Of a DNA stretch of 64,000 nucleotides, positions 24,737 to 32,523 are shown one piece after another. Origin of the DNA: Luteimonas sp. MC1825. GTDB lineage: Bacteria > Pseudomonadota > Gammaproteobacteria > Xanthomonadales > Xanthomonadaceae. The notes beneath the pieces were generated by a model that was not told the DNA's origin, made no database searches, and was given only the letters and a program-made list of their open reading frames with translations. Every line of letters begins with the position of its first letter. Position 1 is the stretch's first letter. A program made the position numbers and the translations under genes. The stretch lies in the NCBI RefSeq assembly GCF_014764385.1, contig NZ_CP061714.1, forward strand, positions 496,001 through 560,000, read 5' to 3'.

Positions 24737-26964
24737 GGCGCCTGCGACGCGCCAGTCCGGCCCATCAACTGGCCGGGACGCTCGATGCGCACGCTGTGGC
24801 GTCCGCGCGCCGGAATCGCCAGCGCGACCTGGTAGCCGTTGACGCGGAACATCGGCGCGGTGTGGCCGTCGACGGTGGCGCGCCAGCGTGCGGCGGGATC
24901 CTCGTTGAGCACCAGCAGGCCAGGGCCGTCCGCATCCACCGTCGCCAGCAGCACCGTGCCTGCGTTGCGCTGCAGGGTGACGCGGCCGCCGATGCGCCCC
25001 GGGCCGGCATGCGCCACGGCATCGACGCCGGCGGGCAGGTCGATGGCACGCACCAGCGCGCGCAATGGCGAAACCGGCCCTGCTGCAAGCAGCGTGGTGA
25101 CCGGGTCGTCCACCACGTCCATGCCACCGGCCAGGAAATACAGGCGCGGCAAGGCATCGGGATGGGTGCGCAGCACCAGGCCCGGGCGCAGGCGCTCGTC
25201 GCCGGGGCGCGCATCGGCTTCCGGCCACAGCGACCAGCGCACGCCGTACAGCGCCATGACCAGCGGGGTTGCCTGCGCCAGCAGCCGGTACTTCGCGTAC
25301 TCGGCCGGGCCGATGCCGCCATGGATCGAGCGGAAGCCATGCATGGTCCAGGCATGCGTCAGCAGGTGGGCATTGTCGATGCTGCCACCGAGCATGAAAC
25401 GGTAGCGGTCGCGCAATGGCAGCCGTGCGGCCAGCGCCGCGGCGTCGGCATGCGCCTGCACGCGGTCGGCATGGAACAGCATCGCGTCGTCGCGGGCAAA
25501 GCGCTTGTTGTGCATGAACGGCGCCCACGCACTGCCCGCCAGCAGCGCCACGCAGGCCAGGGCGAGGGCGATGCCACCGCCGCGCCGAGCGCGCAGGCAC
25601 CAGCCGAGCGCCGCGAAGGCGACCACCGACGCGAGCAGGGCGCCGCCGCGGTAGCCGCTGCCGCCGGCCAGGGTGAGGGCGGCCGTGGCCGCGACGGCGA
25701 ACACGCCCAGCCACGCCCACGGATCGCGCAGCAGCGCCGGCGGCGTGCGCAGCCGCAATGACTGCAGGCCCAGCGCGGCGAGCGGCAACAGCAGCACGAC
25801 CGCCAGGCACGACCACCAGGTCAGTTCGCGCACCTTGTTCGCCAGCGGCACCGCGGCAAGCAGCGATGCCATCGGCAGGAAACACGACACCGCCGCCAGC
25901 AGCGCGACCACCAGCAGCGCGCGCGCGAAGCGCGTGGCGGGCAGCACCGGCAACCAGCGCCCGAAGACCGCAAGCGCGGCCAGCACGACCGCGGCCCCCA
26001 GGTAGGCATTGCCGATGCCGCGGCGGTATTCGAACGCCACCAGCAGCCCGGCATCGACGGGCGCCAGCGCGTGGTGGCGGAGCGCGGCCACCGGGACGGG
26101 CTGGTTGCCGACCACATGCCCGCCCGATTCACCCAGCCAGCGGATCGCGCGCGCGTGGAAGGCCAGGATTTCGGAGAGATAGGGCCAAGTGGCCGCGAAC
26201 ACCAGCGCCGCGGCCAGCGCCAGCCATGCGCTGGTGGTGGCGAACGCACGCCGCGCATCGCTGTCGCGTGCCGGCACGGCCTGCGCCGCGACCGCCAGCC
26301 ACGCCACGCCCGATGCCCATGCCGCGAACACCAGGTTCTGCGCGGGATGCGCATACACCAGCAGCGTCGCCGCGGCCGCCAGTGCGAACGCCATCGGCGC
26401 CTGCGCCCGCCATCCGGGCACCGCGTACAGGCGCGCCTGCGCGGCCAGCACCCAGGGCAGCCAGGCCATGCCGGCGATGATGTGCGGCCAGCCGGCCGCG
26501 CTGCGCACCGCGGGGAACCACGGCAGCGCCAGGCCCACCGCGCACGCCAGCGCCATGCGCACGCCGAGCGCGCGGGCCAGCGCGCAGCCGCCTGCACCGA
26601 GCAGGGCGAGGTGCAGCATGACGATGAAGTTCAAGCGGTCCAGTGTCGCCGCGGGCGATGCATCCGCCCCCGCCCAGTTGAAATACAGCGGATAAAGCAT
26701 GTGGTAGTTGGGGTTCGACCAGTTCGACTCTCCGGCCCGCACGCCCTCGGTGTACATCGCGGCCAGCGGGCCTTCCGCGGCGATGGCGCGGCTGGCCTCG
26801 TTGAAGAACGCCAGCAGCATGTCGGCCTGGTCCGGGCCGCGCGCGAGGGTTTCGCCCGCGTAGTGGACGCGGGCGATCGCGAACACCGCCGCCATCACCG
26901 CGAGCAGCAGCGCCAGCTCGCGCAGCAAGCGCATCGACCAGTGCCTTGCCTGCGGCGGGCGCAT
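24733..26964 (-). CDS. YfhO-like polytopic membrane protein
   Basis: 743 residues with about twelve hydrophobic helices and a large periplasmic C-terminal beta region. The C-terminus (GLLVLNEDPAARWRATVDG, then VNGYQVALAIPARGRHSVR) matches the end of YfhO-family proteins, which glycosylate teichoic acid or related polymers from lipid carriers in Firmicutes. An aromatic, Asn-rich first periplasmic loop (SNWSNPNYHMLYPLYFNW) follows helix 1. Start at 26964 lies one base after the wecE stop (TGACATG); a second in-frame Met is ten codons in. A longer upstream reading into wecE is rejected. Putative periplasmic glycosyltransferase of the second amino-sugar module. Confidence 0.75.
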   Translation of the reverse strand: MRPPQARHWSMRLLRELALLLAVMAAVFAIARVHYAGETLARGPDQADMLLAFFNEASRAIAAEGPLAAMYTEGVRAGESNWSNPNYHMLYPLYFNWAGADASPAATLDRLNFIVMLHLALLGAGGCALARALGVRMALACAVGLALPWFPAVRSAAGWPHIIAGMAWLPWVLAAQARLYAVPGWRAQAPMAFALAAAATLLVYAHPAQNLVFAAWASGVAWLAVAAQAVPARDSDARRAFATTSAWLALAAALVFAATWPYLSEILAFHARAIRWLGESGGHVVGNQPVPVAALRHHALAPVDAGLLVAFEYRRGIGNAYLGAAVVLAALAVFGRWLPVLPATRFARALLVVALLAAVSCFLPMASLLAAVPLANKVRELTWWSCLAVVLLLPLAALGLQSLRLRTPPALLRDPWAWLGVFAVAATAALTLAGGSGYRGGALLASVVAFAALGWCLRARRGGGIALALACVALLAGSAWAPFMHNKRFARDDAMLFHADRVQAHADAAALAARLPLRDRYRFMLGGSIDNAHLLTHAWTMHGFRSIHGGIGPAEYAKYRLLAQATPLVMALYGVRWSLWPEADARPGDERLRPGLVLRTHPDALPRLYFLAGGMDVVDDPVTTLLAAGPVSPLRALVRAIDLPAGVDAVAHAGPGRIGGRVTLQRNAGTVLLATVDADGPGLLVLNEDPAARWRATVDGHTAPMFRVNGYQVALAIPARGRHSVRIERPGQLMGRTGASQAP

Positions 26965-26965
26965 G

Positions 26966-28114
26966 TCAGTCAAGCGTATGCAGCGCGCGGTCGGCAGCCT
27001 CGAGCACGCGGTCCATGTGTGCGTCCAGGCCGATCCACATCGGCAGCCTGAACAGGCGCGCGGCGACGTCGTCGGTGATCTCCAGCGTGCCGTGCGCGCG
27101 GCCCAGGCGGGCCCCGGCGGGCGAGGAGTGCAGCGGCACGTAATGGAACACCGACAGCACGCCGTCGGCGCGCAGCGATTCCAGGATGCGCGTGCGCGAT
27201 GCCAGGTCGGGTGCCAGCAGGTAGTACATGTGGGCGTTGTGCTCGCAGTGCGCAGGCACCACCGGGCGGCGCACGCGCCCGGCCTGCTCGTGCGCCTGTG
27301 CCCACGCGTGATATCGCGCCCACAGCGCGAGGCGCCCATCGGTGAGCGCGCGCGCGTGGTCGAGCTGGGCCGCCAGGAACGCCGCCGTGATCTCGCCGGG
27401 CAGGAACGACGAGCCGAGGTCGCACCAGGTGTAGCGGTCCACTTCGCCGCGGTAGAAGCGGCCGCGGTCGGTGCCCTTCTCGCGGATGATCTCGGCGCGC
27501 GCGACCAGCGCCGGGTCGTTGACCAGCAGCGCGCCGCCTTCGCCGCAGATCACGTTCTTGGTCTCGTGGAAGCTGAGCGTGCCCAGCGCGCCAATGCTGC
27601 CCAGCGGCCGGCCGCGCCAGCGCGACATGATCCCCTGCGCGGCGTCCTCCACCACCACCAGGCCGTGGCGCGCGGCGATGGCCAGGATCACGTCCATCTC
27701 GCAGCCGACGCCGGCGTAATGCACCACGCAGATGGCGCGCGTGCGCGGCGTCACCGCCGCCTCGACCAGGCGTTCGTCGATGTTGAGCGTGTCCGCGCGC
27801 ACGTCGACGAACACCGGCGTGGCGCCGCGCAGCACGAACGCGTTGGCGGTGGAGACGAACGTGTACGAGGGCAGGATCACCTCGTCGCCGGGGCCGACGT
27901 CGGCGAGCAGCGCCGACATCTCCAGTGCCGCGGTGCAGGAATGGGTGAGCAGCGCGCGCCTGGCGCCGGTCTCGCGCTCCAGCCAGGCGTGGCAGCGGCG
28001 GGTGTACGCGCCGTCGCCGGACAGGTGACCCGCGGCATGCGCGCCGGCGATGTTGGTGAGTTCGCCGCCGGTCATGTGCGGGCGGTTGAAGGGGATCATG
28101 CCGGGCGCACTCAT
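26966..28114 (-). CDS. wecE: dTDP-4-amino-4,6-dideoxygalactose transaminase
   Basis: 382 residues, close throughout to E. coli WecE/RffA: IPFNRPHMTGGEL near the start, LPSYTFVSTANAFVLRGA, VVHYAGVGCEMD, SFHETKN with the PLP lysine (about Lys186), EIIREKGTDRGRFYRGEVD and VFHYVPLH. It aminates dTDP-4-keto-6-deoxyglucose at C4, giving dTDP-Fuc4N, with glutamate as donor. Start at 28114 overlaps the methyltransferase stop (ATGA); Met6 (IPFN start) is possible. The WecD-like acetyltransferase two genes upstream completes the route. Confidence 0.93.
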   Translation of the reverse strand: MSAPGMIPFNRPHMTGGELTNIAGAHAAGHLSGDGAYTRRCHAWLERETGARRALLTHSCTAALEMSALLADVGPGDEVILPSYTFVSTANAFVLRGATPVFVDVRADTLNIDERLVEAAVTPRTRAICVVHYAGVGCEMDVILAIAARHGLVVVEDAAQGIMSRWRGRPLGSIGALGTLSFHETKNVICGEGGALLVNDPALVARAEIIREKGTDRGRFYRGEVDRYTWCDLGSSFLPGEITAAFLAAQLDHARALTDGRLALWARYHAWAQAHEQAGRVRRPVVPAHCEHNAHMYYLLAPDLASRTRILESLRADGVLSVFHYVPLHSSPAGARLGRAHGTLEITDDVAARLFRLPMWIGLDAHMDRVLEAADRALHTLD

Positions 28115-28878
28115 GCGTGCACCGCCTTGCGCGCGATCACCACGCGGCTGCCGCCCAGCGGCAGCCGGATCCCGCATGCCACCAGCGCGCCTTCGATGCG
28201 CATCGCCAGGTCGAGCAGCGCATCGACGGGCCGTGGCAACGCCAGTTCGGCGAGCGGGTCATGGGCGGCGCCGGGGCGGCGCGGCCGCAGCCGCGACAGC
28301 ACCATCAGCGGCAGCAGCACGCCGGTGAAGCTGCCGCTCCAGGTGATCGAGAAGCCCGCGGCGCGCAGCTTGGCCTCCAGCTCGCCGCGCGCGTAGCGGC
28401 GCACGTGGTGCGCGGCGACGTCCTGTTCGCTCCACAGCCACGGATGCTGCGGAACGCTCAGCGCCGCGATGCCGCCGGCCCGCAGGGCCTGGTGGATGCT
28501 GCGCAGTGCGGCGCCGTCGTCATCGATGTGCTCGAGCACGTCGTAGGCACCGATCGCGTCGAAGCCCGCGTCGAACGGCAGCGCGCGCGCATCGAGCTGC
28601 AGCAGGCTGGCGCGCGGCACGCGTGCGCGTGCATAGGGCAGGCTGTCGGCGAGGAACTCGCTGCCGCTGATGCGCCAGCCGGGAAAGCGTTCGGCCACCG
28701 CGGCGAGCACGAAACCGGTGCCGCAGCCGACTTCAAGGTAGTCGCGCACGTGCCCGGCATGACGCGCAAGCAGGCGCAGCAGCAGGCGGTTGCGCGCGCG
28801 GAACCAGAAGTTGCCGGCCTCGAGCGCCGCCAGCTTTGGAAAGAACGCCGCGTCATAGCCGCCGCTGCGCGCGCCCAT
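28111..28878 (-). CDS. Class I SAM-dependent methyltransferase
   Basis: 255 residues. Motif I is LEVGCGTGFVLAAVAERFPG, then YDVLEHIDDDGAAL and LRAGGIAALSVPQHPWLWSEQD, the pattern of UbiE/Methyltransf_11-type enzymes of glycan and quinone pathways. Acceptor unknown; within this operon a sugar or its carrier is the best guess. The ATG at 28878 shares a base with the upstream stop (TGATG); a GTG one codon earlier is less likely. Confidence 0.82.
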   Translation of the reverse strand: MGARSGGYDAAFFPKLAALEAGNFWFRARNRLLLRLLARHAGHVRDYLEVGCGTGFVLAAVAERFPGWRISGSEFLADSLPYARARVPRASLLQLDARALPFDAGFDAIGAYDVLEHIDDDGAALRSIHQALRAGGIAALSVPQHPWLWSEQDVAAHHVRRYARGELEAKLRAAGFSITWSGSFTGVLLPLMVLSRLRPRRPGAAHDPLAELALPRPVDALLDLAMRIEGALVACGIRLPLGGSRVVIARKAVHA

Positions 28879-29912
28879 CACGTACGGAACCCGGCCTGCA
28901 CCAGCGCGCAGGCGCGTCCGGCATCGTCGCGCAGCCAGGCATTGGCGCGGCGCCGGCCACCGCTGGCGGCCCAGCCTTGGCGGAGTTCGAGCCTATGGGC
29001 GCGGCGCGCATCCGGCACGGCCAGCGGCAGCTGCGCCAGGCTGTCGAGCTGCACCGGCGCGCCACAGGCATCGGCAAGCAGGGTGGCGATGTCGCCGACC
29101 GGCAGCGGCCACCCGTCGGCCTGGTCGCGCAGCGCGCCGGCGGCGTAGCCACGTGACACCGTGGGCACGCCCGGCGCACCGAGCATCGCGTTGACATGCA
29201 GCGTGTCGTACGCGGCGTACAGGTGGTATCCCTCGCGCGCCCAGACCTTCTGCACGGCGAAGTTGTCGACCTTGGTGGACATGCGCATTTCCGCGAACCC
29301 GAGCGCCCGGTAGTGGCGCTGCGTGTGGCGGATCAGGTCGCCGAACAGGCCGCTGCCGGCTTCCGAGGGCAGCACGCCGTAGATGCCGCCGTTGGCGATG
29401 CCGGCCGCGGCGTCGGCCTCGCAGCAGGCGAAGGCGACGATGCGCCCCGCGCGGCGTGCCACCCAGCTCGCGGTACGCGCGCCGCCGCGATGGGCCAGCG
29501 CCCATTCGCGGTAGCCGGCCAGGGCCAGCTCCGGTGCGAACAGCGGATTGGCGAAGTAGTGGCTGGCGTAGCCGCCGAAACTGGCATCGACCAGTGCGGC
29601 CAGCGCGTCGTCATCGGCCGGCGTGGCCGGGCTGATGTCCACGTCGGCATTGGCGGGCGCATGCGGCACGCGGCGCTGCAGGTCGACCGTGTAATAGACC
29701 AGCACCCCGGCATCGATCACCTCGAAGCCGAGGCCGGCAAGCGCGCGCACCTGCTGCGACGCACCCACCGGCAGGCGGTAGATGGCGACGTCGGCGGCGC
29801 TGGCCAGCAGCGCCGGCAGCGGATCGCCGTCGAGCCGCGTGGCGCGCCAGACATCGAGGCCGAAACGCGCGCTGTCGGGCGCCGAGCGGGCGAGGCCGGC
29901 ATGCTCAAGCAT
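28878..29912 (-). CDS. WecD-like dTDP-4-amino-sugar N-acyltransferase (GNAT) with C-terminal extension
   Basis: 344 residues. The first 90 or so residues and the GNAT core (about 90-245) follow the layout of E. coli WecD, which acetylates dTDP-Fuc4N: an ALAGLGFEVIDAG segment, then VARRAGRIVAFACCEAD, the acetyl-CoA loop region VLPSEAGSGLFGDLIRH and KVDNFAVQKVWAREGYHL. E. coli WecD is about 224 residues, so the last 95 residues here are extra; they look like an alpha/beta domain with hotdog-like strands (RRANAWLRDDAGRACALVQ). Adjacent wecE supplies the substrate. Overlaps the GT2 gene by 8 bases. Confidence 0.75.
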   Translation of the reverse strand: MLEHAGLARSAPDSARFGLDVWRATRLDGDPLPALLASAADVAIYRLPVGASQQVRALAGLGFEVIDAGVLVYYTVDLQRRVPHAPANADVDISPATPADDDALAALVDASFGGYASHYFANPLFAPELALAGYREWALAHRGGARTASWVARRAGRIVAFACCEADAAAGIANGGIYGVLPSEAGSGLFGDLIRHTQRHYRALGFAEMRMSTKVDNFAVQKVWAREGYHLYAAYDTLHVNAMLGAPGVPTVSRGYAAGALRDQADGWPLPVGDIATLLADACGAPVQLDSLAQLPLAVPDARRAHRLELRQGWAASGGRRRANAWLRDDAGRACALVQAGFRT

Positions 29913-30867
29913 CGAACACGGGCTCCACCGCGGACGTTTCCCGCTCCACCACGAACGCCGGCCGGCGCTTGCTGTCCTTGAAGACCTGGCCGACGTACAG
30001 GCCGACCACGCCGACGCAGAACATCAGGATCCCGCACAGCAGCCAGATCGACGCGATGATGCTGGTGTAGCCGGCCACGCCGGTGCGGCCGCTGAAATAC
30101 AGCCATACCGCCGCCAGCACCACGGCGAACGAGAACAGCGACACGCCCATGCCCAGCTTGACCACCAGGCGCAGCGGCTTGTCCGAGTGCGACAGCACGA
30201 TCGACAGCGCAAGGCGGGCGGCCGCGCGCAGGCTGTACGCACTGCGTCCTGCAGCGCGCTCGGCGTGCACCACCGGCAGCGACGCAGACGGCAGGCCGGT
30301 CCAGCGCACCATCAACGGAAAGCAGCGCTCGCTTTCGGGCATGCGCAGCAACAGGTCCACCACGCGCCGCGAATACACGCCGAAGTTGGCGACGCGATGG
30401 TCCTGCGGCACGCCGGACAGCCAGCCGAGCAGGCGGTAGAAGCACCACGAGCTCAGTCGTTTGCCGAGCGTGTCGCGGCGCCCGGTGCGTTGTGCATGGA
30501 CGATGTCCACGCCTTCGCGCGCACGCTCCAGCAGCGACGGGATCGCCTCCGGGGCGTCCTGCAGGTCGCAGTCCATCACCGCCACGTGGGCGCCGCGCGC
30601 GTGTTCGAGCCCCGCGTAGATCGCCGCGTGCTGTCCGAAGTTGCGCGACAGGCGCAGTCCGCGCACCTGCGGGTGGCGCAACGCAAGGTCCTCGATGCGC
30701 ATCCAGGCGCCATCCGGGCTGGCGTCGTCGACCAGCAGGATTTCAAGCCGCTCGTGGTCGTCGAACGCGCGCAGGCAGCGCTCCACGAGGTCCTCCACGC
30801 AGCCCGCGCAGCCGTAGACCGGCGTGACGATGCTGAGCGTGGGTGGCGATGGCGGAGCGGTGGGCAT
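29905..30867 (-). CDS. GtrB/ArnC-like GT2 glycosyltransferase with C-terminal membrane helices
   Basis: 320 residues. GT2 domain with LSIVTPVYGCAGCVEDLVE, LLVDDASPDGAW, LSRNFGQHAAIYAGL and an intact metal-binding MDCDLQDAPE, then SERCFPLMVRW and two hydrophobic helices near the C-terminus (GVSLFSFAVVLAAVWLYF and a second). This is the layout of polyprenyl-phosphate sugar transferases. First gene of the wecE operon, so it probably loads the 4-amino sugar (or its acylated form) onto undecaprenyl phosphate. Met at 30867 is chosen because the 20-residue upstream extension is not family-like. Confidence 0.86.
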   Translation of the reverse strand: MPTAPPSPPTLSIVTPVYGCAGCVEDLVERCLRAFDDHERLEILLVDDASPDGAWMRIEDLALRHPQVRGLRLSRNFGQHAAIYAGLEHARGAHVAVMDCDLQDAPEAIPSLLERAREGVDIVHAQRTGRRDTLGKRLSSWCFYRLLGWLSGVPQDHRVANFGVYSRRVVDLLLRMPESERCFPLMVRWTGLPSASLPVVHAERAAGRSAYSLRAAARLALSIVLSHSDKPLRLVVKLGMGVSLFSFAVVLAAVWLYFSGRTGVAGYTSIIASIWLLCGILMFCVGVVGLYVGQVFKDSKRRPAFVVERETSAVEPVFDA

Positions 30868-30957
30868 GGTTCGCGGCGCTGCGGAAGGTGCCGGGCAATA
30901 GTGCCGCAAGCCGCGCCCAATGGACATCGCGCCGCCAGGCGCTACGGTGGTCGCCGC

Positions 30958-30963
30958 TATACT
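30958..30963 (+). promoter_or_regulatory. Candidate -10 box for the membrane protein gene at 30993
   Basis: TATACT, 30 bases upstream of the start, in the 125-base divergent region. No convincing -35 at the right distance. Confidence 0.4.
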
Positions 30964-30992
30964 CGCGACCGGTCAACACCGGCACCGAACGC

Positions 30993-32510
30993 ATGCCCTC
31001 GAGCCCCGCGCGCGCACCCGGCGCACCGCGCCACGCGCCCCAGCTCGCCTGGCTGCTGGCGCTGCCCGCGTTGCTGGCGATCGCGCATGCCGTCGCGCTC
31101 GCCGGCAGCATCGCCAATCCGCTGGTGTACTCCGACAACTGGACCTTCATCGAGACCTTCCTGAAGGTGGCGCTGGAGGAGGGCGCCGGCTTCGGCGATT
31201 TCCTCGTCAAGCGGGCCGGCGTCGACCACGCGCAACCGCTGGGCAAGCTGCTGATGCTCGCCAACGCGCGCTGGGCCGGACTCGACTTCATGCTTGAAGC
31301 GCGCGTGGCGCTGGCCTGCGTGGTGGCCGGCTGGGTGCTGCTCTGCGCCGTGGTGCTGCGCGGACGCGGCGGGCATGTGCCGGCGGCGCCGCTGGTCGTG
31401 TTGTTGCTGGCCGCGATCCTGGTGGTGCAGCTGGCCCCGGCCAGCGTGGATGTCTATGCCTACCCGATGGTGCTGATGGCGCACGCGTTCTACCTGTCGG
31501 CCTTCGCCGTGCTGGCCACGTCCTGGCACGCCTACCGCGGCGGGCCCGCGTGGACGCTGGTCGTGGCCATGGCCGCCTGCGGCATCGTCGGCGACGACTC
31601 GGCGATCCTGCTGGTCGCCGCCACCGTGCCCGCGCTGCTGCTGGCCGGTGCGCGCGAACAGCGCCTGCGTGGCGCGTGGCGTGTCGTCGCGCTGCTGGTG
31701 CTGGTGCTGCTGGCCTGTCGTGGCGCGTACGCGCTGTTCGGCGAGATCCGCGGCAGCACCAGTGCCGATTTCAACGTCGGGCTGGCCGCGCGGGTCGCCG
31801 GCCTGGCCGCGCAGTGGCGGGACGCGTGGGCGTGGCTGGCCACGCCGCTCAGCGCGGGGCTGGTGTCGGGCGCGGCGCTGCGCGCGATGCTGGGCGACGG
31901 CTGGCTGGCGGCGCGCATCGCGTTGGCGGTGCTGGTGGGTGCCGGGCATGCATGGTTCTGGTGGCGGGCGTGGCGCCTGCGCCCGGGGGCGGCCTGGTTC
32001 CTCGCGGTCGCGCTGATGCTGCTGTTCTACGCGATGGTCGCCGGCGTGCTGTTCGGCCGGGTATTCGTGCGTGGCACCGCCTTCCTCGACCAGGGGCGCT
32101 ACTCGGTGTTCTATCAGGTCGGCATTGTCGCGTTGCTGCTGATGGCGCTGGCCGAGGGCGCGCTCGCGACGGGGCGTTCGCGCGCGCTCGCGTGGTCCGC
32201 CGCGGCGGCCTTGCTGCTGCTGCAGCTGCCGCTGGCACTGCACGCCTGGCAGCAGGTGCCGGGCCACCGCGACGCCTACGCGCACATGGCGCGCGACATG
32301 GCCGCGATGGCGCGTGACCCGCTGCATCCGCCGGCCGGGTGTGCGGTCGGCGTCGACGTCTGCGTGCGCCCCGAGGCCTCGCGCGTGGCGCTGATGGCGA
32401 TGCTGGTCGAACATCGCCTGAACCTGTTCTCGCCGCGGTTCCGCGCCCGCCACCCCGAGCTGGCGCGCGCCGCAGGACCGCTGCCGCAGCCCGCGGCGCC
32501 GGCGGACTGA
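30993..32510 (+). CDS. Polytopic membrane protein of unknown function
   Basis: 505 residues with about ten hydrophobic helices. The first helix is followed by a periplasmic loop with SDNWTFIETFLKVALEEG, and a later loop has GDDSAILL and a CAVGVDVCVRP cysteine pair near the C-terminus. The overall plan is like the membrane protein at 23192 (acidic first loop, C-terminal soluble tail with cysteines), so it may be another GT-C-type transferase, but no family signature is clear. Divergent from the wecE operon. Its stop lies 13 bases from the opposing ETF-quinone oxidoreductase stop. Confidence 0.68.
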   Translation: MPSSPARAPGAPRHAPQLAWLLALPALLAIAHAVALAGSIANPLVYSDNWTFIETFLKVALEEGAGFGDFLVKRAGVDHAQPLGKLLMLANARWAGLDFMLEARVALACVVAGWVLLCAVVLRGRGGHVPAAPLVVLLLAAILVVQLAPASVDVYAYPMVLMAHAFYLSAFAVLATSWHAYRGGPAWTLVVAMAACGIVGDDSAILLVAATVPALLLAGAREQRLRGAWRVVALLVLVLLACRGAYALFGEIRGSTSADFNVGLAARVAGLAAQWRDAWAWLATPLSAGLVSGAALRAMLGDGWLAARIALAVLVGAGHAWFWWRAWRLRPGAAWFLAVALMLLFYAMVAGVLFGRVFVRGTAFLDQGRYSVFYQVGIVALLLMALAEGALATGRSRALAWSAAAALLLLQLPLALHAWQQVPGHRDAYAHMARDMAAMARDPLHPPAGCAVGVDVCVRPEASRVALMAMLVEHRLNLFSPRFRARHPELARAAGPLPQPAAPAD

Positions 32511-32523
32511 GCGGGCGCGTCGC

